A stretch of 64,000 nucleotides of DNA from Flavobacterium sp. W4I14 (GTDB lineage Bacteria; Bacteroidota; Bacteroidia; Sphingobacteriales; Sphingobacteriaceae): contig JAUSZU010000001.1 in assembly GCA_030817875.1 (NCBI GenBank), positions 5,580,001 through 5,644,000 of the forward strand. Reading direction: 5' to 3'. The notes beneath the pieces were generated by a model. It searched no databases and was not told the origin of the DNA. It saw nothing but the letters and a program-made list of their open reading frames with translations. This document shows positions 18,353-26,198 of the stretch, one piece after another. Positions within the stretch are counted from its first letter, which is position 1. The number at the start of each line of letters is the position of its first letter. The translations under genes were made by a program, and so were the position numbers.

Positions 18353-19138
18353 ATGAGTTTAGTAAAAGCGAAAAAACATTTAGGCCAACATTTTTTAACA
18401 GATAAAGGCATTGCCAACCGCATTGTAGATGCATTGGTAAACACCGATAAATACAATCAGGTTTTAGAGGTTGGGCCAGGGATGGGAATCTTATCTGATT
18501 TTTTGCTGCAGCGTAAAGACTTAGAAACTTATCTTATTGATATTGATACTGAATCTTTTCACTTTTTAAATGAAAAATATCCTCAGCTTGGCGATCGGTT
18601 GATTAATGGCGATTTTCTGAAACTCGATTTCGATGCTATTTTCCCGGGTCAGTTTGCCATTATTGGTAATTTTCCATACAATATCTCATCACAGATTTTA
18701 TTTAAGATTTTAGATAACCGCAGCAAGGTTGTAGAAATGGTTGGGATGTTTCAGAAGGAAGTTGCCCAACGTTGCGCTGCACCTGCAGGTAACAAAGAGT
18801 ACGGGATTTTAAGTGTGTTTCTTCAGGCCTATTATAAAATCGAATACCTGTTCACGGTTAAGCCGGGTACATTTAATCCACCGCCAAAAGTACACTCGGC
18901 TGTAATCCGTTTAACCAGAAACGAAGTGGAGACTTTAGACTGTGATGAAAAATTATTCTGGCGGGTGGTTAAGGCAGGTTTTAACCAGCGGAGAAAAACT
19001 TTGCGTAACGCTGTTTCTGCCGTGATGCCTAAAGATAAAATGGACGACCATATATACTTCGAGAAACGTGCCGAGCAGTTAACCGTGGCTGATTTCGTAG
19101 CCTTAACACAGCATGTGAGTAAGTTGATGGAGGCTTAG
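18353..19138 (+). CDS. rsmA: 16S rRNA dimethyladenosine transferase RsmA/KsgA
   Basis: Dimethylates the two adjacent adenines near the 3' end of 16S rRNA using S-adenosylmethionine. The 261 residues contain KKHLGQHFLTDKGIANRIV, the SAM motif EVGPGMGILSDFLL and the catalytic motif GNFPYNISSQILF, followed by the C-terminal helical region with FNQRRKTLRNAV. Length is normal. The start ATG at 18353 directly follows a dispersed repeat; no Shine-Dalgarno is visible, as usual for this phylum. Confidence 0.96.
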   Translation: MSLVKAKKHLGQHFLTDKGIANRIVDALVNTDKYNQVLEVGPGMGILSDFLLQRKDLETYLIDIDTESFHFLNEKYPQLGDRLINGDFLKLDFDAIFPGQFAIIGNFPYNISSQILFKILDNRSKVVEMVGMFQKEVAQRCAAPAGNKEYGILSVFLQAYYKIEYLFTVKPGTFNPPPKVHSAVIRLTRNEVETLDCDEKLFWRVVKAGFNQRRKTLRNAVSAVMPKDKMDDHIYFEKRAEQLTVADFVALTQHVSKLMEA

Positions 19139-19148
19139 TGATGCAATC

Positions 19149-19276
19149 GTCATCCTGAGAGATGAGTTAAAAAACAAAGAAGTTAGGATGACAGGTTTGG
19201 GCGAATCGTCATTCCCAACTTGATTGGGAATCGTAATACAATAATCTTTAAGATTCCCGCCTGCGCGGGAATGACG
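19149..19276. repeat. Two nested intergenic inverted repeats (GTCATCCT and CGTCATTCCC types)
   Basis: GTCATCCT (19149-19156) pairs with AGGATGAC (19185-19192). CGTCATTCCC (19207-19216) pairs with GGGAATGACG (19267-19276), and inside it two smaller hairpins form, ATTCCCAA/TTGGGAAT and ATTCCCGC/GCGGGAAT. It resembles intergenic CGTCATTCCCGC repeats reported in many bacterial genomes. Confidence 0.65.
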
Positions 19277-19366
19277 GCCGATTTTCTCACCTCTGTTTTC
19301 TTGCAAATCCGTGATTATTTTCATTGAATTTCTCCTTTCCTTTGCGCTGTATTTTTAAGGAATCTT

Positions 19367-19966
19367 ATGATAAATTATCGCGAAATTTTTGAGGAACAAG
19401 GCATTGACTATTTAACCTATCGTGCGTTGATTGATCAACTTCTGTTAGAGGGAAAGGCTACTGGTGATGTAACTTACGATTTGCACTATACTAAAATGAA
19501 TGTGCAAAGGATGAGCCGCGTGGATAAAACAGTTAGCTTAACCGATGAGTTGACTTCAACCATTGATCATCTTAAAGAAAATTATAAATTTTTAGTGATT
19601 ACTGAAGGCTGGTGTGGCGATGCTGCCCAGATTGTTCCGGTGTTCAATAAAATCGCGACTGCATCATTAGGTAAAATTGATCTGAAATTTGTGCTTAGAG
19701 ATAAAAACCTCCCCTTAATTGATGCACATTTAACCAATGGTGGAAGAGCTATTCCGGTTTTAATTGTGTTAAATGAATCAGCAGACCAGGTTTTAGGAAC
19801 CTGGGGTCCACGGCCACAAATTTTGCAGGAGCTTTTAAAAGAGTGGAGAAAAGAAAGTACTGAAATGCCAATTTTGGCAGAGAAACTTCACGGCTGGTAT
19901 GCTAAAGATAAAACGCAGACCACACAGGCCGGATTAAATGAACTTTTGAAGGGGTTGGAGCACTAA
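19367..19966 (+). CDS. Thioredoxin-like family protein
   Basis: The 199 residues carry a helical N-terminus (1-70) and a thioredoxin-like core from about 72 with FLVITEGWCGDAAQIVPVF. The usual second cysteine of CxxC is replaced: the motif is WCGDA with only Cys83, so a dithiol exchange is unlikely; this variant is common in a Bacteroidota family annotated as thioredoxin family protein. A cis-Pro region (GGRAIPVLIV) and LGTWGPRP follow. No signal peptide, so cytosolic. The stop codon overlaps that of the convergent lipoprotein gene by two bases. Confidence 0.85.
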   Translation: MINYREIFEEQGIDYLTYRALIDQLLLEGKATGDVTYDLHYTKMNVQRMSRVDKTVSLTDELTSTIDHLKENYKFLVITEGWCGDAAQIVPVFNKIATASLGKIDLKFVLRDKNLPLIDAHLTNGGRAIPVLIVLNESADQVLGTWGPRPQILQELLKEWRKESTEMPILAEKLHGWYAKDKTQTTQAGLNELLKGLEH

Positions 19967-20544
19967 CTGATCCACCCATAACCTATTTTCACAATTTCCC
20001 ATTTCTTGTTGTTTTTTCTGTATAGACGGATTTGTTCTTCTCCACAAAGTCCACCACAAATATAGTTTAAGTATAAAATACAGTAGTTATAATTTCTCAG
20101 AAAGATCGGGTGTGATAGGCGCAATATATATCCTCCATATTTTTTGTGAAGCACGTTCCAGGCTTTAGGCTTTTGGAAAATCGGTTTTATAGAATCGTTC
20201 GGTGTAATGACAATTCTTTCTCCCAAATCATCGAAGTTTATTTTTGAAAGGTACTTAGTTTCGTTTTTAATATATTGGATTTCAAAAGGTGTAAAACCTG
20301 TGCTATCTTCTAAAAAATTGGCTACGTCTTCAAATTTTATTGGTTCACAGATTAATACGATCTTTTTGGTCGTATCATTTTCGTGTAATTTGAATTCAGA
20401 CAGTAATTCTTTTGCATTCGCGGAATAAGTTGGATTACGGCTAAAGAAAATTTGATTCGCGATATTTGGAGCTGTAGTTTGTTTTTCTTCAGGTCTGCAT
20501 CCAAGCAAAACCATAGAGGTTAGAAATAAAATATATTGTTTCAT
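19963..20544 (-). CDS. Hypothetical lipoprotein
   Basis: The 193-residue product has a clear lipoprotein signal, with a hydrophobic stretch and VLLGC at Cys16. After that it shows no motif I recognise. The C-terminal half is rich in aromatic residues and contains a Cys-rich stretch (YICGGLCGEEQ) followed by a basic strand (RLYRKNNKKWEIVKIGYGW) that looks like the last hairpin of a beta-rich or NTF2-like fold; this is only an impression. It runs convergently into the thioredoxin-like gene, their stop codons overlapping. Confidence 0.75.
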   Translation of the reverse strand: MKQYILFLTSMVLLGCRPEEKQTTAPNIANQIFFSRNPTYSANAKELLSEFKLHENDTTKKIVLICEPIKFEDVANFLEDSTGFTPFEIQYIKNETKYLSKINFDDLGERIVITPNDSIKPIFQKPKAWNVLHKKYGGYILRLSHPIFLRNYNYCILYLNYICGGLCGEEQIRLYRKNNKKWEIVKIGYGWIS

Positions 20545-20593
20545 CTTTTAAAAGATGATGATTTTTAACTGAAATATCCATAACATATATTCC

Positions 20594-20875
20594 CTAATCA
20601 ACAGAAACAGTTAAGCCCTCCTGCTGTAAAATTTTGCGGTAAACTTCCATCTCGGTAAATGATCCTTCCAAAACAGGGCATTTCCCATCATTATGTACTT
20701 TCCAGGCAATTTTTTCAGCTTGCGATTCGTTATAATCGAGATATTTCATCATGCAGTAGATCACATGATCGAAAGTATTGATATCATCATTCCACAAAAT
20801 AAGGCGATGTACGGTTTTTAGGGAAGTTAAAATTTCTTCGAGCGTAAAGGTCTCTTCTTTGGTTTCTGTAGACAT
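20594..20875 (-). CDS. clpS: ClpS adaptor protein
   Basis: Binds N-degron substrates and delivers them to ClpAP-type proteases. The 93 residues include the ClpS core: VHRLILWNDDINTFDHVIYC with the conserved NDD that contacts the substrate amino group, then the helix with QAEKIAWKVHNDGKCPVLEG. The N-terminal tail (1-17) is flexible and acidic, as in the family. No clpA neighbour is present. The start overlaps no other gene. Confidence 0.94.
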   Translation of the reverse strand: MSTETKEETFTLEEILTSLKTVHRLILWNDDINTFDHVIYCMMKYLDYNESQAEKIAWKVHNDGKCPVLEGSFTEMEVYRKILQQEGLTVSVD

Positions 20876-20967
20876 GGCGCAAAAATAAACATTAGTATCA
20901 AGTATTTAGTATCGAGTAACAAGATTTTGTTCCTTTATTAATAATAATAGCTTAGGCAATAAATGAT

Positions 20968-20975
20968 TAACTTTG
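20968..20975 (+). promoter_or_regulatory. Candidate Bacteroidota -7 promoter element
   Basis: TAACTTTG matches the TAnnTTTG consensus and lies 24 bp before the ATG at 21000. No -33 TTG at the right spacing is evident, so support is limited. Confidence 0.35.
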
Positions 20976-20999
20976 TTTAACCGAAATATAAATAATAGC

Positions 21000-22046
21000 A
21001 TGCACCAGTCTAAAATAGCCGGAATAGGTTACTACGTTCCGAAAAATGTATATACCAACGATGATTTAAGCCGTTTTATGGATACCAACGATGCGTGGAT
21101 ACAGGAACGTACCGGTATTAAAGAGCGCCGTTTTGCCGATCGCAACGAGGAAACCACTACCACAATGGGTATTGAGGCAGCCAAAGTCGCGATTGAAAGG
21201 GCTGGGATTACTGCTAAGGATGTCGATTTTATCGTTTTTGCTACATTAAGCCCCGATTATTATTTCCCAGGTTGTGGCGTGCTGTTGCAACGCGAAATGG
21301 GCATGGGTGAAATTGGTGCTTTAGATATCCGAAACCAATGTTCGGGTTTTGTTTATGCACTTTCTGTGGCCGATCAGTTTGTAAAAACAGGTATGTATAA
21401 AAATGTGCTGGTAGTGGGGAGTGAGAAACATTCGTTCGCGATGGATTTCGAAACCCGTAGCCGTAATGTATCGGTGATTTTTGGCGATGGTGCTGGGGCT
21501 GTTGTATTGCAACCAACAGATGAAGCCGGAAAAGGGATTTTAAGTACACATTTGCATAGCGATGGTGCCGATGCCGAAATTCTGGCCATGTATTATCCAG
21601 GTTCTCATGCCAATAAATGGTTGAAAGATAAACCTGCCTATCCTGAACAGGAGCTGGGTGGGTTATTTATGACGCAAGAAATTTTAGATAGTGGTGCCGC
21701 TTTGCCTTACATGGATGGGCCATCGGTTTTCAAAAAAGCCGTGGTAAAATTTCCTGAAGTAATTAAAGAGGCTTTGGCTGCAAATAATTTAACAGAGAAA
21801 GATATTGATATGTTGGTGCCGCATCAGGCAAATTTGCGTATCAGCCAGTATGTGCAGCAGTTGTTGGGCCTAAATGATGATCAGGTTTTTAATAATATCC
21901 AGAAATATGGCAATACCACAGCAGCTTCTGTGCCCATCGCCTTGTGCGAAGCATGGGAAGCAGGCAAAATTAAAGATGGCGATCTGGTTTGCCTCGCCGC
22001 ATTTGGTTCGGGCTTTACCTGGGCCAGTGCACTGATTAGGTGGTAA
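21000..22046 (+). CDS. Second 3-oxoacyl-ACP synthase III (FabH paralogue)
   Basis: A KAS III-fold condensing enzyme of 348 residues. Catalytic residues are intact: Cys114 in IRNQCSGFVYAL, His275 in VPHQANLRI and Asn305 in KYGNTTAASVP. Compared with the housekeeping FabH at 11528 it has an insert between about residues 196 and 235 (YPGSHANKWLKDKPAYPEQ) near the substrate entrance, so acyl selectivity may differ. A TTG nine codons upstream extends the frame but ATG 21000 aligns with FabH starts. It is a stand-alone gene with no lipid or polyketide neighbours, so its pathway is unknown. Confidence 0.9.
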   Translation: MHQSKIAGIGYYVPKNVYTNDDLSRFMDTNDAWIQERTGIKERRFADRNEETTTTMGIEAAKVAIERAGITAKDVDFIVFATLSPDYYFPGCGVLLQREMGMGEIGALDIRNQCSGFVYALSVADQFVKTGMYKNVLVVGSEKHSFAMDFETRSRNVSVIFGDGAGAVVLQPTDEAGKGILSTHLHSDGADAEILAMYYPGSHANKWLKDKPAYPEQELGGLFMTQEILDSGAALPYMDGPSVFKKAVVKFPEVIKEALAANNLTEKDIDMLVPHQANLRISQYVQQLLGLNDDQVFNNIQKYGNTTAASVPIALCEAWEAGKIKDGDLVCLAAFGSGFTWASALIRW

Positions 22047-22055
22047 CCATAGATT

Positions 22056-22139
22056 CGTCATTTCGAGCGAAGTGCAACGAAGTCGAGAAATCTATATCTA
22101 AAGATCTCTCCACTCCGCGTTGCTTCGGTCGAGATGACG
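22056..22139. repeat. Dispersed CGTCATTTCGA inverted repeat, copy 1
   Basis: It starts CGTCATTTCGA and ends TCGAGATGACG, with inner AGAAATCT and AGATCTCT blocks. Related sequences are at 36053-36090, 57405-57443 and 57569-57619. Confidence 0.7.
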
Positions 22140-22182
22140 ACCGTTCATTTGAAGCTCTTAATAGTGAAGTAGTTCGATTGGC

Positions 22183-24045
22183 CTATTGCGTTTTTGGTTT
22201 AATAAAATCACCTAAATAACTACACTCGCCCGCCGCAACAGCATAAAAAGGCGTTTTGGCATAATTAAATCTTAATTCGTTAAGATAAGGATTGTTGTAA
22301 TTAGCCTTGATGAAGTTTCTCCATTTCACATCTTTTTTATCATAATAATAAAATGATAGCGGGTTTGCATTCATGATGATCTGTTTCTGCAAACATTTAG
22401 CTAACATAAAAGTACACTTAGCTTTAAAATCGGCATTGGTACTTAATGCCCTGGCTTTTAAATACCAGGCTTTTGCCGTTTGCGCTTTTTTGTAATCGCC
22501 ATCGTATACATATTTTGCTGGGTTACTATTGTCGTATGATGACCAATCATAACTGATTAAAAACCAGCTATTACCAAAATAACCTGTCTGATAAACTGCA
22601 TTGGCCATTTTATAATAGTAAAGCGCAGCATTCTTTTTATCACTGATGGTTAATTTCTGCAAGCGGAGCATTTCGGCTGCAAAAGCTTTTTTTGTAATTG
22701 ATGTTTTTGCTGTTACATATTTTTTAGGATAATCGTTTATCGTTTCGATGAAAGGATTTGCATAAAGTTTAGCATTGGCTTCATCAGCATACCAGTTATC
22801 AGGGTTAAAATATTTGTAACCTGGCGAAACCTTTGCAAACATCTGAACGGCCTTATCATACTGATGTGTGCGTAAATAAGTCGTTCCAAAAAGTTCATAA
22901 AAATCATCATTTTTGAGCTGGTTTAAAGCCGATGCTAACAAAGCGGTGACATCATTGCCCGTCGCCCTGGTTTTATAAACAGCTAAGCCCTGCATGCTTT
23001 TCGGACTTAAGTTTTTCTGCCAAAAAGCAATACTTTGATAACTCATGTTCTGGAAAAGTGAATTCTCCTTTAACGTTTTATATTCCAGGTCGCCTTTAAC
23101 CATTGCCAATGCCGCTTTAGCAGTATCGCCCATACTTAAATAAGCTGGAGCCAATATTTGCTGGTAAAAATTCCTGGTCGTTCTGCTAAAGCGTTTGCTG
23201 GCACGATCTGTATCATAGTAATATGGCCCTTTAGGTTGCTCGCTGTTTTCTGCAAAACGTTTTTCGTCAAGCCATTTTAAGGTCGGCAATAAATCGTTCT
23301 CATTAAAAGGATTTCCTTTTTTGATGTTTTTCGCCTTGATCAATAAATCGGTAATGCGGTATTGGTCGCGTAATCTTTCTGGTAGTTTATCTGGTTTTAG
23401 GATGGCAAGGTAATTCGAGGCCAGAAAATCTTTGTTCTCCATCCACGATAAATAAGCTGCTGTTAAAGTGCCTAGCTCAGGCTGCGGATATTTTTTCTCT
23501 GTGGCCAGTTTTACCGCAAAATTCCTGATTTCATTCAGTTGTTTAAGGTTGATGGCTTTTAGACTGTCTTTGTATTTAGAATTGCCGTTATCCGAAAAAT
23601 AATAATTATAGCCAATTTTGGCAATATCGTTCGCCTTGATGAGATCTTGCTCTAATTTATTTACTTCGCGTACCAGCAGCGTGCCGTTAAGCTGGCTTTT
23701 TGGTTCGTACTGATAAACTTTATTCAGGCTTTCTATGCCCGAATCAGCATCTCCAAACCCGTTTATTGCCCAGATATTGGCTTTCTCATTATTGGTTTTG
23801 GCGTACTTTAATGCTCCATTAACCGGTGTGCTGTTATAGTAGTAGTTTTTATAAGCCTGTACCCTCCGCTCCGGATTGCTTGCAAAAACCTTCGAGAATA
23901 AAAAGGCTGATTCTTCCGGATTGCCCAACCTACGGGCAGATCCTGCGTACAATGCCAATGCCCAGCCCTTAACCGCACTGTTTACCTTATCTGGTTTTGA
24001 TATACTTTTCGTAGGTCGATTTGCTTTCGGTGTGCAAACCTGCAA
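22183..24045 (-). CDS. Secreted hypothetical protein, 3' part of a frameshifted gene
   Basis: This is the main body (about 600 residues) of a large exported protein whose first 210 residues lie in another frame at 23987-24637. The TTG at 24045 is unlikely to be a real start: useful similarity begins around NSAVKGWALALYAGSARRLG. If one A is removed from the AAAA run (TTTT at 23995-23998 on the plus strand), the two frames join as EKYIKPDKVNSAV. The body is helical with repeated short motifs such as YLSMGDTAKAALAM, DKAVQMFAKVSPGYK and AWYLKARALS, suggesting TPR-like repeats. Function unknown. Confidence 0.7.
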   Translation of the reverse strand: MQVCTPKANRPTKSISKPDKVNSAVKGWALALYAGSARRLGNPEESAFLFSKVFASNPERRVQAYKNYYYNSTPVNGALKYAKTNNEKANIWAINGFGDADSGIESLNKVYQYEPKSQLNGTLLVREVNKLEQDLIKANDIAKIGYNYYFSDNGNSKYKDSLKAINLKQLNEIRNFAVKLATEKKYPQPELGTLTAAYLSWMENKDFLASNYLAILKPDKLPERLRDQYRITDLLIKAKNIKKGNPFNENDLLPTLKWLDEKRFAENSEQPKGPYYYDTDRASKRFSRTTRNFYQQILAPAYLSMGDTAKAALAMVKGDLEYKTLKENSLFQNMSYQSIAFWQKNLSPKSMQGLAVYKTRATGNDVTALLASALNQLKNDDFYELFGTTYLRTHQYDKAVQMFAKVSPGYKYFNPDNWYADEANAKLYANPFIETINDYPKKYVTAKTSITKKAFAAEMLRLQKLTISDKKNAALYYYKMANAVYQTGYFGNSWFLISYDWSSYDNSNPAKYVYDGDYKKAQTAKAWYLKARALSTNADFKAKCTFMLAKCLQKQIIMNANPLSFYYYDKKDVKWRNFIKANYNNPYLNELRFNYAKTPFYAVAAGECSYLGDFIKPKTQ

Positions 24046-24637
24046 AATGGAACATCCGCTCAGCTTGGTAAGCGTAACGCAGCTTAAGAAAATCGTCTTT
24101 TTCTGCTCCGGTTAGTTTTAGGCCTTCCTGGGCTTTTGAACCCATAGCCGCTGTATCGCGGGGTTTAGGGTCCCAAAGACTAAAATCCACATTGGCCAAA
24201 GGCTCACAGCTTTTGGCGAATTGATAATACTTTAGTGATTCTTTGCGTTTGCTTAATGCCTGGATAAAACTGTTCTGCTGTAAGCTGTCTGGTAATTGTG
24301 ATGCGTTACCATTAAAATTAACGAGTTTTGCGTCAGTAGCACTATCTGTTTTGTACATTACTTTTAGCACATCTTCTTTTTTAACACTGAGGTATTTCGC
24401 CCACTCTCTGCTATTGATATCAGGCTCACTTTCTATATCCGTTTCGCTGTTGAGGTAAACCATCTGGTTGTAGGCGAACGGCGAATATTCATCCCCTTCA
24501 ATGTTGTTGTGGAAATAAGAAATGTAATAATCATAAGGATCTATCTCGCCACCACAGGCAAGATTTACGGCAATTTCGCCGAAAAAAGTAATCAGGAATA
24601 CGCTAAAAATTAGCGATAACTTTTTGAACGTCTTCAT
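23987..24637 (-). CDS. Secreted hypothetical protein, 5' part of a frameshifted gene
   Basis: The 216-residue reading starts with a signal sequence (hydrophobic 8-28, then a Cys in NLACGG) and continues with EIDPYDYYISYF. It ends early at ...YEKYIKTR followed by TAA. The text then continues without loss in the next frame (22183-24045), so the intact gene would span 22183-24637, about 817 codons. Its ATG lies inside the end of the upstream gene (35-nt overlap), so the two are probably translated together. Function unknown. Confidence 0.7.
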   Translation of the reverse strand: MKTFKKLSLIFSVFLITFFGEIAVNLACGGEIDPYDYYISYFHNNIEGDEYSPFAYNQMVYLNSETDIESEPDINSREWAKYLSVKKEDVLKVMYKTDSATDAKLVNFNGNASQLPDSLQQNSFIQALSKRKESLKYYQFAKSCEPLANVDFSLWDPKPRDTAAMGSKAQEGLKLTGAEKDDFLKLRYAYQAERMFHFAGLHTESKSTYEKYIKTR

Positions 24638-25628
24638 TAGTAAAATGTTTTAAAAGGTCGGTGTCTAAATGGTAAAAAACGAGGTTCCGGTCTCTAGGGC
24701 TTAAATATCGGGATAAAAATCTAGAGGTAGAAAGTAAATCTTCAGTGGAAATCTGTTCCCACCTTACCACATCACCTTTTTTTAATCCGGCTGCAGGATA
24801 ATCAATCAAAAGATCGTAAAGGATGGAATTTCCCCTCTGTTTAAAAAGTTTTTTATCCCCGAGCTGGATTTTGCCGATCCTTTTGGAGATACCCGCATAT
24901 TGCCCGTTCCTGAATACCACCGCCCATTCAAAAATAGGTAGGGCTACATCAAGAGGCAAGGGATATCGCTCAAGGTAATCTTTTAGGTAAAGATCCATTT
25001 CATGTTGATCCAATATCGAATTCTGCTCGCCATATTTACGCAGGTTACCCATGTTGTAACACATTAAAATGGCCTTTTCTACTGGTGGCACCCCACTTGA
25101 TACGATGTTTTTAACCTGATGCAATCTTAAGGTTACCGAAATGGTTTTTCCCTTTAAAAGCGGGTTAGCGCTTAATTGTTCTAAGAATTTAAAATACCTG
25201 TTTCTGGTACCCTTGGTCCAATCACAATCAATCTGTAGTTCCGCATAATTTTGCTTTCCGGCCTGTTTTACCTTTGCAGCTACAAATTTGACAATGCGAT
25301 CGGCCATAACCGCTGTTTGCATAGTATCAATCTTGTTAAAAACCTCGTTAACGATAAACACAACAGGGATAATGTCGATCTGTTTAGGTAGCGGATCTGA
25401 AAATTTAATCGGCGAAACAGGTACAGGCAATTGCAGATCCGGATTAAAATCTACATCCATAATCCGCACGTATAGAGATTTAGATTTAAATTGATCAAGA
25501 TAACTGGTTTCTTCCTTTTTGTTCTGATAATCCGTTTTCCAATAATAAAAAGTAGAATGAACAATTGATTTTTGCTTACAACCCAGGAAGAGAAACACAG
25601 AAATCACTAAAATACTTATCTTGCGCAT
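24603..25628 (-). CDS. Hypothetical lipoprotein, possible TIM-barrel (DUF3142-like)
   Basis: A 341-residue lipoprotein with signal and LFLGC (Cys17). I take ATG 25628 (MRKISILVI) instead of the codon six residues upstream. Recognisable pieces are AELQIDCDWTKGTRNRYFKFL, SVTLRLHQVKN and ALPIFEWAVVFRNG, a layout that recalls glycoside-hydrolase-like DUF3142 barrels; that assignment is tentative. It overlaps the next gene (secreted protein) by 35 nt and starts 30 bp from the divergent dtd, so promoters there must be compact. Confidence 0.75.
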   Translation of the reverse strand: MRKISILVISVFLFLGCKQKSIVHSTFYYWKTDYQNKKEETSYLDQFKSKSLYVRIMDVDFNPDLQLPVPVSPIKFSDPLPKQIDIIPVVFIVNEVFNKIDTMQTAVMADRIVKFVAAKVKQAGKQNYAELQIDCDWTKGTRNRYFKFLEQLSANPLLKGKTISVTLRLHQVKNIVSSGVPPVEKAILMCYNMGNLRKYGEQNSILDQHEMDLYLKDYLERYPLPLDVALPIFEWAVVFRNGQYAGISKRIGKIQLGDKKLFKQRGNSILYDLLIDYPAAGLKKGDVVRWEQISTEDLLSTSRFLSRYLSPRDRNLVFYHLDTDLLKHFTNEDVQKVIANF

Positions 25629-25658
25629 ATCAATTTTATTGAGCAAAAGTAGTATAAA

Positions 25659-26111
25659 ATGCGAGCAGTTTTACAAAGAGTTACACAGGCAAGTTGCACG
25701 GTTGACGGTGAGGTTACGGGAGCGATTGATAACGGATTTTTAGTGTTGTTAGGCATTGAAGATGCAGATGCTTTAGAGGATTTGGATTGATTAGCACAGA
25801 AAATTATCGGTATGCGTGTTTTTGGAGATGAAAACGGAATGATGAATAAAGCACTTGCCGATGTGGGTGGAGATATTTTATTGATCAGTCAGTTTACCTT
25901 ATTTGCATCTACCAAAAAAGGAAATCGTCCGGGTTTTACAAGGGCAGCACGACCGGATGTGGCGATTCCACTTTACGAGAAAATGATCGAAAAGCTATCG
26001 GCTTTATTGGGCAAAAAAGTAAAAACCGGAATTTTTGGTGCTGATATGAAAATAGCACTTTTAAACAATGGACCAGTTACAATTTTGATTGATACAAAAG
26101 ATAAGGAATAA
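25659..26111 (+). pseudogene. dtd: D-aminoacyl-tRNA deacylase with an in-frame TGA
   Basis: Dtd removes D-amino acids from mischarged tRNA. The frame from ATG 25659 to TAA 26111 would encode 150 residues, the full family length, but codon 44 (25788-25790) is TGA. Before it reads MRAVLQRVTQASCTVDGEV and LLGIEDADALEDLD; after it LAQKIIGMRVFGDENG, then the catalytic SQFTL and GNRPGF (Gly-cisPro region) and NNGPVTILID. All family motifs are otherwise present, so this looks like one recent substitution. A Trp codon TGG would be restored by a single change. Internal ATG 25812 could give only a truncated, probably inactive protein. Confidence 0.85.
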
Positions 26112-26198
26112 TTAAATTTAAACAATAGCGGCGTAACTTATTAAGTCTTAAATTGTCAAAAAACAATATTATTATTCCAAAATTTAACCTAAGCTAAT

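Noticed and set aside
25788..25790. Selenocysteine codon in dtd
   Set aside because: Dtd does not use Sec at that position in the family, the residue is outside the catalytic motifs, and there is no visible SECIS-like element that I could support; a point mutation or error is simpler.
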